From Butyrivibrio sp. AE2015 (GTDB lineage: Bacteria; Bacillota; Clostridia; Lachnospirales; Lachnospiraceae), in the NCBI RefSeq assembly GCF_000420825.1, contig NZ_ATVR01000025.1, positions 1 through 50,907 on the forward strand: a stretch of 50,907 nucleotides of DNA, given 5' to 3'. Of this stretch, positions 17,721 to 26,941 are shown in pieces. Below the pieces are notes generated by a model. It ran no database searches and had not been told where the DNA came from. It was given only the letters and a program-made list of their open reading frames with translations. Each line of letters starts with the position of its first letter. The stretch's first letter is position 1. Position numbers and translations under genes: made by a program.

Positions 17721-20282
17721 TTAACCCTCCGTAATATAGGTAATAAAATGATTTCCGTTATTTTCAAAAAGCTGCGCGGAATCATTCATTCCATATTTAT
17801 AAACTGCACCGTTCATCGGATCCATGAGCACTGTATTGAGCTCATTAAATCCAATTACCAGCATTGCATCCCCATTATTTAAAAGACATATCACAGGAAT
17901 ATCCTGATTTACATAGTAAAGCATTGTAGACAGCGGACATCCGTCAAGATCCAGGACTCTGGCATCAGTCAGGGAGTTCTCAAGGATCTGCTCAACGCCC
18001 ATTCCATTAGTCAAAAGGCCTTCCACATCCCTGTTAGTACCCCTAAACTGAAGTACCAGGTCAAGGCAGACTGCCACAGGATTCTGTGACGTCATGTTCT
18101 CATAGGTCTCTGCCATTCTGGTTATAGCCATTATCTGATTGGATCTTAAAAGATTTCCTTTGATCCATATGTATTCGTTGTGATCAGAAGTGACTACTCC
18201 CGGAGCATCATTGGCATCAATAACCGCCTTGGCAGGACTTGCATATATACGAACATCTCCGTCCAATCCGTAAACATAGTAAAGCGGATTTTTGTCGATA
18301 TCTCTTTCTATCTTAATGTCCACATCCCTGTCACCCTCAAAGAGTGTCTGGTTAGGTGTAAGAACTCTGAGCTGCTTAGACTTTATCTCTGACTTTGTGG
18401 TGATCTGAACTATCTTTTCAAAAACATCTACAGAAGCCACATCTACTGTGTTATTGCCGCTTTCTACTTCCAGCGTATTCATTATCTGGTCGTCATAAGT
18501 GCTGACATAGCCGGTGCCATCCTCGTTCTTTACAACTCTTGTTATCTTTAGCTGGTTGCCATTTACCGTGACGCCTGTGATGTAGATTCCTTCAGGTGAA
18601 TATTTTTCCAGGAGATTTCCATCACTGTCCTCAATCTTTAGGCAGTACATGGCGTAGATAGGATTACCCATCTGATCGTTCAAAACATCCTGCTCATGTA
18701 CAAGACCGTATATCAGGTCTTCTCCCATAAATCCCAAAAGAACTATATAATCTCCGTCGTCTGCTGTGATCTCCGAAGTAGCTCTTGTATTAAGGTTCAT
18801 GAGCTGCAGGCTCTTAAGATCATCTTTCTGCCATGCTATGACATTCTGAGATTCAGATATCTTGTACTGACCTGTTCCAATGTCGTCAACTACAGACTTT
18901 CCGGTCTTTTCGATCAGATCGATCTCATAGACATTCTGATCAAGCATGCAGTAGAACATCTCATTGTTGCTGGAATATGCAAGTCTGTCAAAATAGCTCA
19001 TGAGAATCTCAGGGGAGCTTGAGCTATTTACAAAAATCTGCTCCTCCACTGCGTTTAATGAAGAATTATAATCATATACCGCAATTCCCACTTCTCCCTC
19101 GTGGATTCCTCTGTTCATATAGCCGGCTACCGCAAATTTAACATTGCCGGCTTCATCCACATTAAGGATCTTAATCAGGTTCTTGTTCCATCTGGTCCTT
19201 ATGTCATCATTGTCGCCATCATAGAAGCCAAAGATATAAGCGAGTCTGTTCTCAGAGTTGTTGAAAGCATAAAGCCTGTTTTCGCTGACAAAGGCAAATG
19301 CCGTACCACTGGCACTCTCCCTGAATTCAATATCAGGATCTTCGATTCCAAGAGCAATAGTATTTTTACCTACTGAATATGAATTATAGTCAAAGATATA
19401 GTTCATGGTTCTTTCAAAATTCAGCAGATACACTCTGTCAGATGTATATCTTACGCGATAGTCCTCCACAATGTTGTAGGCTCTCGTATAGTTTCCATCC
19501 TTAAGAGCAACCCTGTACTGAAGCTCAATACAGGCAGTCTGTGAATGGATATCTGTAATATAAACATCAGGGGTTGTGTGCTTTGTGATATTGAGGTCGC
19601 CCCATGTGACCTGACTGAAGCTGCTGTGGATATTTACCTTGTTAAAAGAAGTATTGTCTCCCTCTGAATTAGACTCAAGATACTTCGAATACTCTTTTGC
19701 CTCAGTCTTACTAAATGTGGCTTCAGAGAAACCAAGAACAAATGACAGGCACTCGTCAAGGTTGTACTTTGCGCCGCTCTCCTGCCATACAACTCTTGTA
19801 TAATATCTGGCAGTGCCACTTTCAGTCTCCATAACAAAAACGAGCATGTATTCTGTATCAGCTGTGATCAGGTCTTTTAGCTGTATTTTTCCTGTTATGT
19901 AATCACTGTCCTCGGAGTAGTCAGTAAGCTGCGTATTCTCAATAAGTCTGCTTCCGTCGATGCTTCTAAGCTCAAAGCCAATATTCCATACCTTGCTGCC
20001 AAAGGTGTTTATCTTAAAGGAAAAGCTCCTGTCACCCTCAACAGGAAAAACTGTTCCTCTCATATAATTTACATCAATGTCGGACAAATATCCGTGAAGA
20101 GGATCCACGTCACCTTCATCAGTTACAAGCGTAACCACAGGAAGGGTTGCGGGCTGCATTCTTGCCGTCATATCCGCATTATCACCGTTTGAAAGCTTAC
20201 TCAGAACAAACACTGCAATAACGAATATTGCTATGGCATATATAGTTTTAATAATCGTAATTTTAACTAAATTATCTCGCAT
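17721..20282 (-). CDS. Membrane-anchored envelope protein with degenerate papain-like C-terminal domain
   Basis: I cannot name this 853-aa protein. It has one N-terminal membrane segment (about 9-28) with a short basic cytoplasmic end, so most of it should be outside. The middle (about 150-680) shows repeated beta-strand patterns such as FAFVSENRLYAFNNSENRLAYIFGF and NVIAWQKDDLKSLQLMNLNTRAT, like WD40/PQQ-type beta-propellers. The end (about 725-853) has the layout of a C39-like cysteine peptidase: AVCLDLVLQFRG near 737, then DIPVICLLNNGDAMLVIGFN and VLMDPMNG. The usual catalytic His is replaced by Asp-Ala, so it is probably inactive and binding. The ribosome binding site is weak. It is coupled to lacZ downstream. 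Confidence 0.6.
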   Translation of the reverse strand: MRDNLVKITIIKTIYAIAIFVIAVFVLSKLSNGDNADMTARMQPATLPVVTLVTDEGDVDPLHGYLSDIDVNYMRGTVFPVEGDRSFSFKINTFGSKVWNIGFELRSIDGSRLIENTQLTDYSEDSDYITGKIQLKDLITADTEYMLVFVMETESGTARYYTRVVWQESGAKYNLDECLSFVLGFSEATFSKTEAKEYSKYLESNSEGDNTSFNKVNIHSSFSQVTWGDLNITKHTTPDVYITDIHSQTACIELQYRVALKDGNYTRAYNIVEDYRVRYTSDRVYLLNFERTMNYIFDYNSYSVGKNTIALGIEDPDIEFRESASGTAFAFVSENRLYAFNNSENRLAYIFGFYDGDNDDIRTRWNKNLIKILNVDEAGNVKFAVAGYMNRGIHEGEVGIAVYDYNSSLNAVEEQIFVNSSSSPEILMSYFDRLAYSSNNEMFYCMLDQNVYEIDLIEKTGKSVVDDIGTGQYKISESQNVIAWQKDDLKSLQLMNLNTRATSEITADDGDYIVLLGFMGEDLIYGLVHEQDVLNDQMGNPIYAMYCLKIEDSDGNLLEKYSPEGIYITGVTVNGNQLKITRVVKNEDGTGYVSTYDDQIMNTLEVESGNNTVDVASVDVFEKIVQITTKSEIKSKQLRVLTPNQTLFEGDRDVDIKIERDIDKNPLYYVYGLDGDVRIYASPAKAVIDANDAPGVVTSDHNEYIWIKGNLLRSNQIMAITRMAETYENMTSQNPVAVCLDLVLQFRGTNRDVEGLLTNGMGVEQILENSLTDARVLDLDGCPLSTMLYYVNQDIPVICLLNNGDAMLVIGFNELNTVLMDPMNGAVYKYGMNDSAQLFENNGNHFITYITEG

Positions 20283-20284
20283 AA

Positions 20285-20313
20285 TTGACTTTCATTTTTA
20301 ATAATAGTAAGAT
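20285..20313 (+). promoter_or_regulatory. Promoter of the DUF402 gene
   Basis: TTGACT (20285-20290) and TAAGAT (20308-20313) are 17 bp apart. The start codon at 20336 follows after a very short leader that consists mostly of the AAAGGAGG ribosome binding site. Confidence 0.6.
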
Positions 20314-20335
20314 TTTTCCAAAAGGAGGGCCCCTT

Positions 20336-20827
20336 ATGGAAAACCCCATTCTTTATCGTAAACGCTTTATCCCGGATGAATGCCTTGAACTCAAGGAAGA
20401 CATCATCCTTGATCAAACTGATTCTTTCATTGTTACAAAGTGGAGCACCATTCACCAAAGGTGCGACTTATCTCATGGTTATTCCTGTTATTTTTTAGAT
20501 CGCGGTTACAAGGTAAGCAAGTTCCTGAAGGAAGACGGGTCCCTGCTCTGCTGGTACTGCGACATAATTACCTATGACTATGATAAAGAAAATAATAAGC
20601 TCTTAGTCATAGATCTTTTAGCCGATGTAAAAATATATCCAAACGGACTCATTAAGGTCGTAGATCTGGACGAGCTCTCTGAAGCTTTTGAGAAAAGACT
20701 CATTGATGAGAATCTTCTTAAAAAGAGCCTGCTCACATTGAACAGACTCTTAAATGAAATCTACGATAATGGCATTGAGTCCCTGATAGGTCCAATTGAA
20801 AACGTAATTGCCAAAAATAATCAGTAA
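20336..20827 (+). CDS. DUF402 domain protein
   Basis: The family includes nucleoside di- and triphosphatases and FomD-like hydrolases that cleave phosphoanhydride bonds using metal ions. The core pattern is clear: LLCWYCDIITYDYDKENNKLLVIDLLADVKIYPNGLIKVVDLDELSEA at about 79-126, with the conserved acidic residues of the family. I place the start at the ATG at 20336 (163 aa) because AAAGGAGG lies seven bases upstream; the frame is open further upstream but that part overlaps the promoter. It converges on the SleB-type gene and their ends overlap by seven bases. The biological substrate is unknown. Confidence 0.8.
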   Translation: MENPILYRKRFIPDECLELKEDIILDQTDSFIVTKWSTIHQRCDLSHGYSCYFLDRGYKVSKFLKEDGSLLCWYCDIITYDYDKENNKLLVIDLLADVKIYPNGLIKVVDLDELSEAFEKRLIDENLLKKSLLTLNRLLNEIYDNGIESLIGPIENVIAKNNQ

Positions 20828-22017
20828 AAAACATGTCCTCCGATGTTAATGCCTGAAAGTCCAGGTACCGGAGTTCTGAAATAAACGCAGTTCCCGACGT
20901 TGGAGTATCCTGTCATGGCTTCATCTGCAGCCTGATAGCAGGATGCTGTAGCTCTTCCCTCTGCAAGTGCCAGGGCCAGCCTTCCGCTTGCAACAGGCGA
21001 AAACTGTTTGTTCTGATAGATAACTCCTACTACAGTATCAGGATAAACAGAGCTAAGCACTCTGTTTATTACTACTGCGCCTACCGCAACCTTTCCTTCA
21101 TAGGGTTCAGATCCTGCCTCGCAATATATTAGGTTGGCCAAAAGATATCTGTCGCCCTCAGCAAAAGTTACTTCTGAAATATCTCTCCACTTTGAAGCTG
21201 CTGCCAGTCTTGATAGACGCATCTCCTCTGCAAGCTTTGCTTCAAGTGCCTTTATGTCAGCTTCCTGAGCTTTGATCTGTGCCTCCAACTCTTCTGCTTT
21301 TGACTCTGCATCAGAAATATCATTAGCATACTGTTTGATAGACCCGGAGGTCTGGCTTACAAGTCCCGAAACCCTGCTCTGTTCAGCTTTTTCTTTTACC
21401 TGATATTCCTCAAGCTGCTCCATTTCGCTCTCGAGAGTTGCTTCTTTTTCCTCAATGAGCTTTCTGGTCTCGATGTACTCTTCGAACTTTCTCTTATCAT
21501 AAGCAGACAGCTCTTCAATAAAATGATTCTGATTGAGGAAGTCCGCAAAACTTCCCGCACTGAGGACCATGTCCCAAAGCATAAAGTTCTGTTTCTCATA
21601 AATAAACTGAACTCTCTTTTTCATGGATGCATACTGATCTGCTTCAGTATTTCTGGCAACTTCAAGCTCTGCCAGAGTATTCTCTATCTCAGTCTCTTTA
21701 TCATCAATCTGCTCTTCAATTTCAGCCAGATTGTTACTTACTTCACTTAGCTGGCTGTTTAAGGAATTCAGCTGTCCCTGCAGAGAAGATTTTTCTTCAT
21801 TCATCTCAGCAATGTCATCTTTTGTGTTATCAAGCTCGTTCTGGGACTGCTGCTTTTTTTCTTTTGCCTCCTCAAGCTGCTGCCTTGTGGTCTGCGTAGC
21901 GTAGCTTTTGACAGGAAAAAGAGTCAGCGCCATGAAACAGGAAGCTGCTGCCAAAGCCAAAAATAAAGCTCTTTTTCTATATTTAGTTGTTATACCCCTG
22001 TCCCCTCTTTTTTTCAT
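20821..22017 (-). CDS. Secreted coiled-coil cell wall hydrolase with SleB domain
   Basis: This probable peptidoglycan hydrolase joins two modules. A signal peptide (about 15-40, ending near SYA) leads to a long coiled coil (about 42-275) like the N-terminal region of PcsB/CwlO proteins, including the segment FMLWDMVLSAGSFADFLNQ. The C-terminus (about 285-398) is a SleB/CwlJ hydrolase_2 domain: LANLIYCEAGSEPYEGKVAVGAVVINRVL with the catalytic Glu, then VIYQNKQFSPV. SleB enzymes open spore cortex, but many act on vegetative walls. The coiled coil suggests control by an FtsEX-type partner, which is inference. It lies downstream of the dCMP deaminase gene. Confidence 0.88.
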   Translation of the reverse strand: MKKRGDRGITTKYRKRALFLALAAASCFMALTLFPVKSYATQTTRQQLEEAKEKKQQSQNELDNTKDDIAEMNEEKSSLQGQLNSLNSQLSEVSNNLAEIEEQIDDKETEIENTLAELEVARNTEADQYASMKKRVQFIYEKQNFMLWDMVLSAGSFADFLNQNHFIEELSAYDKRKFEEYIETRKLIEEKEATLESEMEQLEEYQVKEKAEQSRVSGLVSQTSGSIKQYANDISDAESKAEELEAQIKAQEADIKALEAKLAEEMRLSRLAAASKWRDISEVTFAEGDRYLLANLIYCEAGSEPYEGKVAVGAVVINRVLSSVYPDTVVGVIYQNKQFSPVASGRLALALAEGRATASCYQAADEAMTGYSNVGNCVYFRTPVPGLSGINIGGHVFY

Positions 22018-22032
22018 GCCGTCTTTTTATGG

Positions 22033-22515
22033 TCAAATTGTAATTTTTATACTTCTACCACTGGGCTGATACTGATAATACCTAACTCCTGCTGCATCAA
22101 ACATTTTCTTGGAAGCTCTGGTTGATGCAGAAGAGCTGTATTTGTCACTGTCATAAACGACTGTCTTTATGCCGGCCTGGATAATAGCCTTGGCACATTC
22201 GTTGCATGGAAAAAGAGAGACATATATCTTGGATCCTACAAGGCTTCCACCTCTGTAATTAAGGATCGCGTTGAGCTCGCTATGTGTAACAAAAGGATAT
22301 TTAGTTGAAAGTTCATCCTCGCCATCGCGTTCCCAAGGGAAGTCCTCATCAGCGCAGCCTTTAGGGAAACCGTTGTAACCCATTGAAAGGATGTTGTTGT
22401 CCTCTGAAACTATGCAGCTTCCCACCTGGGTGTTAGGATCTTTAGATCTGAGGGCTGCAAGCTTTGCAACACCCATGAAATACTCATCCCAGGATATGTA
22501 GTCCTCTCTTTTCAT
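22033..22515 (-). CDS. Deoxycytidylate deaminase (ComEB-like)
   Basis: It deaminates dCMP to dUMP, feeding thymidylate synthesis. The zinc site is complete: His78 and Glu80 in THSELNAI (an HSE variant of the usual HAE) and Cys104 and Cys107 in PCNECAK. The N-terminal SWDEYFMGVAKLAALRSKDPNTQVG is typical of the family. The length of 160 aa is normal. Its position after upp and rpiB groups it with nucleotide and pentose metabolism. In Bacillus the homologue sits in a competence operon, but there are no competence genes here. Confidence 0.93.
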   Translation of the reverse strand: MKREDYISWDEYFMGVAKLAALRSKDPNTQVGSCIVSEDNNILSMGYNGFPKGCADEDFPWERDGEDELSTKYPFVTHSELNAILNYRGGSLVGSKIYVSLFPCNECAKAIIQAGIKTVVYDSDKYSSSASTRASKKMFDAAGVRYYQYQPSGRSIKITI

Positions 22516-22531
22516 GCGTCCTCCTTAAATC

Positions 22532-23161
22532 TTACTTGGTGCCAAAGATACGGTCTCCAGCGTCTCCCAAACCTGGTACGATGTAGCCGTGCTCGTTGAG
22601 CTTCTCATCGAGGGAGCCTACGTAGATATCTACATCAGGATGTGCTTCCTGCATTGCCTTGAGTCCTTCTGGAGCTGCAATGATGCACATGAAGTGGATG
22701 TGGCTGCAGCCTCTGTCCTTGAGCATCTGGATTGCTGCAACAGATGATCCACCTGTAGCGAGCATAGGATCTACTACGAAGATCTCTCTCTCTGAAATGT
22801 CAGCAGGCATCTTGCAGTAATACTCAACTGGCTTAAGTGTCTCAGGATCTCTGTAAAGTCCGATGTGGCCAACCTTTGCTGCAGGAATAAGTGCAAGCAT
22901 ACCGTCAACCATTCCAAGACCTGCTCTTAAAATAGGTACTACGCAAAGCTTTCTTCCTTTAAGTTCCTTAACTGTTGTCTTACAAATAGGTGTCTGAATT
23001 TCAACATCCTTAAGATTAAGATCTCTGGTTGCTTCATAGCAGATAAGCATTGCTATTTCACTGATAGTCTGTCTGAAGTCCTTTGTTCCTGTTTCAACTC
23101 TCCTGATCATTCCAATCTTGTGCTGAATCAGCGGATGATCCATAATAACTACTTTTCCCAT
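22532..23161 (-). CDS. upp: Uracil phosphoribosyltransferase
   Basis: It salvages uracil with PRPP to make UMP. The PRPP loop [13 protein letters not shown] is at 128-140, [12 protein letters not shown] at 78-89, and the uracil-binding [17 protein letters not shown] at the C-terminus. At 209 aa it is standard and complete. The gene order rpiB-upp in a short operon is common in Firmicutes. It consumes the product of prs (11509-12723). Confidence 0.97.
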   Translation of the reverse strand: MGKVVIMDHPLIQHKIGMIRRVETGTKDFRQTISEIAMLICYEATRDLNLKDVEIQTPICKTTVKELKGRKLCVVPILRAGLGMVDGMLALIPAAKVGHIGLYRDPETLKPVEYYCKMPADISEREIFVVDPMLATGGSSVAAIQMLKDRGCSHIHFMCIIAAPEGLKAMQEAHPDVDIYVGSLDEKLNEHGYIVPGLGDAGDRIFGTK

Positions 23162-23183
23162 ATCTTCCTCCTGGTCTGTTTTA

Positions 23184-23612
23184 TTAGTCTTCTATTTTTG
23201 ATATTCTGCGACTGTGCTTTTCCATCTCTGAAAAAGGTGTATCTAAAAATGTATCAACGATTTCAAGGGCCTGAACTTTTCCTATCATGCCACCGCCCAT
23301 AGCAAGCATGTTTGCATCATTGTGCTCTCTTGTAAGTCTGGCTGTTGTCTTCTCAGAGCAAAGAGCGCATCTGATTCCTTTAACCTTATTGGCTACTATT
23401 GAAATACCAATTCCGGTTGTGCAGATTACAATTCCTCTGTCGCACTCACCACTTGCAACGGCCTCTGCAGCTGCTCTTCCAAAGTCAGGATAATCACATG
23501 AGTTAAGGTCATAAGTTCCAAAATCCTTATACTCAAGTCCTCTCTCCTCAAGATGCTTTTTTACAGCCTCTTTAAGTTCAAATCCGCCGTGATCACTACC
23601 TAATGCTATCAT
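23184..23612 (-). CDS. rpiB: Ribose-5-phosphate isomerase B
   Basis: It interconverts ribulose 5-phosphate and ribose 5-phosphate in the pentose phosphate pathway. The family start [15 protein letters not shown], Cys64 in CTTGIGISI and [12 protein letters not shown] are present. The length of 142 aa is usual. RpiB relatives include sugar isomerases such as LacA/LacB, but the context with upp and Sua5 is that of RpiB. Confidence 0.95.
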   Translation of the reverse strand: MIALGSDHGGFELKEAVKKHLEERGLEYKDFGTYDLNSCDYPDFGRAAAEAVASGECDRGIVICTTGIGISIVANKVKGIRCALCSEKTTARLTREHNDANMLAMGGGMIGKVQALEIVDTFLDTPFSEMEKHSRRISKIED

Positions 23613-23667
23613 TTTTACACCATCCCTTACTATTATAATACAGTCGTCTCAATGTCAAAAGAACTAC

Positions 23668-24726
23668 TTAAAGCACAATAACATTGTGACCTGCTGCTTT
23701 TAAAAGCCTGTTCATTATAGCCTGACCTATTCCGTTCTCGTCAAAAGACTCTGAGAACATCACGTCCACGTTTTCATCATCGAACTCTCTTAATACCTTG
23801 AAAAGTTCATGAGCTATTGTACTTTCATCATCTCTGTTTCCAACGCTCTTTACTATATCAGCTTCATAGAGATTCTTGGTTGAATCTGTTCCTATTATTC
23901 CAACTCTCTTGCCTTCAGCTCTTGCCTCTTTTGCCTTGGCATTTATGTACTCTATTACTTTCTCCTGGCTTCCCTGAACTATTGCAAGGTCGCCCTTTGG
24001 AGCGTAGTGCTTGTATTTCATCCCAGGAGCCTTGGGCTTCTGAGTTGAAGTGCTGTCTATTATGGTTCTATCAATTGAAATTGTGCCAAGGACCTCTTTT
24101 AACATATCTGCTGTGATATATCCAGGTCTTAAGATCATTGGCTCATCACTTGTGAGGTCTACGATAGTGGACTCAAGGCCGATACCGACCTGGCCTCCGT
24201 CGATTATCATCTCAATCTTACCTGAAAGATCTTCCTCGCAGTACCTGGCAACAGTAGGACTTGGACGTCCTGATGTGTTGGCACTTGGCGCTGCTATATA
24301 TCCGCCTGCAGCATCGATAAGGCCAAGAGCTATCTTGTTGTTAGGCATTCTGATTGCTACTGTATCAAGGCCGCCTGTAGTCTCATAAGGAACCTTCTCA
24401 TTTTTGTTCATTATCATTGTAAGAGGTCCCGGCCAGAAGGCAGCTGCAAGCTTTTTGGCAGCTTCAGGAACTTCTTTTACAATCTTTGCAACATCATCCA
24501 TGTTTGAAACGTGGACTATAAGCGGATTGTCAGATGGTCTTCCCTTTGCTGCATAGATCTTTTTGGAAGACTCAGGGTTTAAGGCATCTCCGCCAAGACC
24601 GTAAACTGTCTCGGTAGGGAATGCTACAAGGCCGCCCATTTTCATGATATCTCCGGCTCTTTTAAGCTGCTTTTTGGCTTCTTCGTCTATATTACTTTCT
24701 TCTATTATTACAACTTCTGTTTCCAC
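23668..24726 (-). CDS. Threonylcarbamoyl-AMP synthase, Sua5 type
   Basis: It makes threonylcarbamoyl-AMP from threonine, bicarbonate and ATP, the first step of the tRNA t6A modification. The YrdC domain is at about 20-205, with GGLVAFPTETVYGLGGDA, KGRPSDNPLIVHV and PSANTSGRPSPT. A linker with the family signature SPGMKYKHYAP-like APGMKYKHYAPKG leads to the C-terminal Sua5 domain (about 250-350), so this is the long form (352 aa) and not the short TsaC. It is four bases downstream of the GH18 gene and likely in one transcript with rpiB-upp. Confidence 0.95.
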   Translation of the reverse strand: METEVVIIEESNIDEEAKKQLKRAGDIMKMGGLVAFPTETVYGLGGDALNPESSKKIYAAKGRPSDNPLIVHVSNMDDVAKIVKEVPEAAKKLAAAFWPGPLTMIMNKNEKVPYETTGGLDTVAIRMPNNKIALGLIDAAGGYIAAPSANTSGRPSPTVARYCEEDLSGKIEMIIDGGQVGIGLESTIVDLTSDEPMILRPGYITADMLKEVLGTISIDRTIIDSTSTQKPKAPGMKYKHYAPKGDLAIVQGSQEKVIEYINAKAKEARAEGKRVGIIGTDSTKNLYEADIVKSVGNRDDESTIAHELFKVLREFDDENVDVMFSESFDENGIGQAIMNRLLKAAGHNVIVL

Positions 24727-24730
24727 TTTC

Positions 24731-26434
24731 TTATTCCTCTACAAACTCAGCAATCTCATCCCAAACATCGCTGGTCTCCATACCAATTGCCCATTCAGCA
24801 ATTCCGGCAATACCGCTTGCTCTCATGGCATCAATCTTTTGACCTATTGAAGTAGCATCCTCCATCCAGATCTGGTTGAATGTTCCGTCAGATGATGTAA
24901 ACTCGCCGTAGTTCTGTCCTGCGTCTGAGTCCCACTCCATAGCGATTGAATGACTGCTGATATACTCTTTTGCAACCTTCATTGATACGGCTTCGCTTGA
25001 AAGAACTCCGCCTGATGTATGCCATATTCTGGTATAGAAAGGCACTGCATTTATAACTTTCGAAGCATCAACCTCTTTTAAGGTATTGATGATTCCGTTT
25101 TCTACATATGATAAAGAAGCAACTGAGCCAGCCTCTGCAGAGCCTGCATAATGTTCGTCATAGCCCATGATTATGCAGTAGTCTGCAACGATTCCCTGCT
25201 CTTCAAGATCATAGTAGTCGTTGAAATTCATAGGTACATAGTTGTCTATTGAAAAGACAAGTCCTGCTTTTCTGCAGGCAATTGAAAGCTCTCTGACCAG
25301 TTCCACAAAAGACTGTCCGTCCTCTGCTGCAACTGTCTCAAAGTCAAGGTTAACGCCGTCAGCTCCAACTTCCAGAGTCCTTGCAACTACGTTTTCTATA
25401 AAGTTTGCTCTGCTGCTTGCATGAGTTATAACTTCTGAAGTGGAAAAACCGTCTCCACCAGTGAAGTTGTCCACAAGGGCCCATACTTCAATACCCATAT
25501 TGTGGGCAGAAGTAACGTAAGCTGCAGAAGCAATGCTGTTAATATTACCATCATTATCTTTAAGAGCAAACCATGTAGGGCAAAGAACATTTATCTTTTT
25601 GGTATTCTCGATATAAGCGATAAGTGTCTCGTTACCGGCGTAGCCACCAATATTGTGGAAGCCAAGGTTTATCTTGTGATCTCTTGTAAGTGAAGTATAT
25701 TCTTCAGGAACGTAATCAGTTACAGGAATAGGACTAAATGTTGTCTCGTTCTCAAGTCTCTTTTTCTCAACATATCCTATATAAGAATCTGCGCTCTTTA
25801 CCTTCACCCAGTCCTCAAGCTCTTCGAGGATAACAACCGTGTCTCCCGCAGAAAGCTCCTCAAGGATCTCACTCTTCACGCCGCCGCGCTTTCTGAGCTG
25901 AGTGTTCTTTTTAATTGTAGCTACCTGCTGATCTTCCCAGCTTGTTGTTAGCTGTATGTGATTAGGTTCGGTAAAAGCTTCGTAAGAAAAGTTGGTATAT
26001 TTTTTTACATAATCAAGAGCGACAAGGAATGTATCACCCTCCATTCTTGATATGATGTAGCCCTCATCACCAGAGCCGCCGTCTGAATCTGACCAAGTGG
26101 ATGTTCCGATTTCATTTGTTATTATCCTGGTAGGTGTTGTATAAACAAGTATTCCGTCTGCCTGTCCGTAGTAGAATCTGTCGTTTAAGTACTTCTGTAC
26201 TGAATCAAAATCCATGTAATAGGTGTCATCTAAAAGAAATGCTCTCTCGCCTATTCTCTCGTTGCCAAGAATAATAGCAACATCAGTGTCACCTGATATA
26301 TCAAAATACTCGTTCAGATCTGCTTTCTCGTTGCTGTAAGAGTAATGCTGATACACAATCTGAAGTGCATAGATTCCTCCTATAATAAAAATAAGGGCGA
26401 TTATAATAATCGCCGGAATCACCTTTTTCTTCAT
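24731..26434 (-). CDS. Membrane-anchored GH18-like hydrolase with SH3 domain
   Basis: A cell-surface protein of 567 aa that probably acts on peptidoglycan or another N-acetylglucosamine polymer, as YdhD/SleL-type GH18 enzymes do. An N-terminal membrane segment (about 5-25) is followed by a region resembling a copper-amine-oxidase N-like domain (about 45-160), a bacterial SH3 domain (about 165-225, KKNTQLRKRGGVKSEILEELSAGDTVVILEELEDWVKV) and the GH18 barrel (about 250-560). The catalytic motif DGVNLDFE is at about 358-365 with the acid Glu last. Its position at the head of the sua5-rpiB-upp transcript looks like operon sharing, not a pathway link. Confidence 0.85.
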   Translation of the reverse strand: MKKKVIPAIIIIALIFIIGGIYALQIVYQHYSYSNEKADLNEYFDISGDTDVAIILGNERIGERAFLLDDTYYMDFDSVQKYLNDRFYYGQADGILVYTTPTRIITNEIGTSTWSDSDGGSGDEGYIISRMEGDTFLVALDYVKKYTNFSYEAFTEPNHIQLTTSWEDQQVATIKKNTQLRKRGGVKSEILEELSAGDTVVILEELEDWVKVKSADSYIGYVEKKRLENETTFSPIPVTDYVPEEYTSLTRDHKINLGFHNIGGYAGNETLIAYIENTKKINVLCPTWFALKDNDGNINSIASAAYVTSAHNMGIEVWALVDNFTGGDGFSTSEVITHASSRANFIENVVARTLEVGADGVNLDFETVAAEDGQSFVELVRELSIACRKAGLVFSIDNYVPMNFNDYYDLEEQGIVADYCIIMGYDEHYAGSAEAGSVASLSYVENGIINTLKEVDASKVINAVPFYTRIWHTSGGVLSSEAVSMKVAKEYISSHSIAMEWDSDAGQNYGEFTSSDGTFNQIWMEDATSIGQKIDAMRASGIAGIAEWAIGMETSDVWDEIAEFVEE

Positions 26435-26461
26435 GTTCTAGCTCCTTTACAATCGCCCTAT

Positions 26462-26490
26462 ATTATATCAAACAATTAATCTTACGTCAT
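26462..26490 (-). promoter_or_regulatory. Promoter of the GH18 operon
   Basis: On the minus strand ATGACG and TATAAT (complement at 26462-26467) are 17 bp apart. The -10 is perfect and the -35 matches four of six. It lies about 28 bp before the ATG, with AAAGGAG between. Confidence 0.55.
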
Positions 26491-26712
26491 TATGAAAGTA
26501 TCTTATCCAATCATTACATTATATGTATGTTCATGGCGGGGTAGCCTCTTTATACAATTGATTGTTTTTTTGGATTTCAAAAGCCAAAAGGATTTTTATA
26601 TGTGATAATTCCTTATCTCGCTGTTTTGATATATTCCTTTCAAATTGACATATATTAATATAGTAAGATGCCAACGCCAAACCCTGTCTTGTAGCCATAT
26701 TTTCTTATACAA

Positions 26713-26743
26713 AATATGGTATAATAGTATTAGGAAATACTAT
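26713..26743 (+). promoter_or_regulatory. Extended -10 promoter with overlapping palindrome, no obvious gene
   Basis: TGG-TATAAT (-10 at 26720-26725) overlaps a perfect inverted repeat, ATAGTATT-AGGA-AATACTAT (26724-26743), placed where a repressor would cover the start site. The next gene on this strand, mecA, begins 365 bp later and has its own promoter. The region in between has no convincing gene; a 28-codon frame (26752-26838) lacks a ribosome binding site. The promoter could drive a small RNA or a long mecA leader. Confidence 0.45.
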
Positions 26744-26941
26744 ATTTGTTAATGCTCAATGTTGTTGGTAAAAATTTACTCGTTAATTGGGGATTTTATT
26801 TCGAAACTAAACATAAGACATCTATGAAGGAATCATAGAAAAAAGAATAGTAGAAAATAAATAATACCCTGGATTAACCGCCTCCTTTCCGGGTTCATAT
26901 ACTCGGCGAGGCATCTCACAAGAAAACATGATAGCATTAAA

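Noticed and set aside
26665..26700. Possible GEMM (c-di-GMP) riboswitch because of CCAACGCCAAACCCTG
   Set aside because: The conserved GEMM blocks and their order are absent on both strands.
26752..26838. A 28-codon reading frame behind the orphan promoter
   Set aside because: No ribosome binding site and no family resemblance; too short to support.
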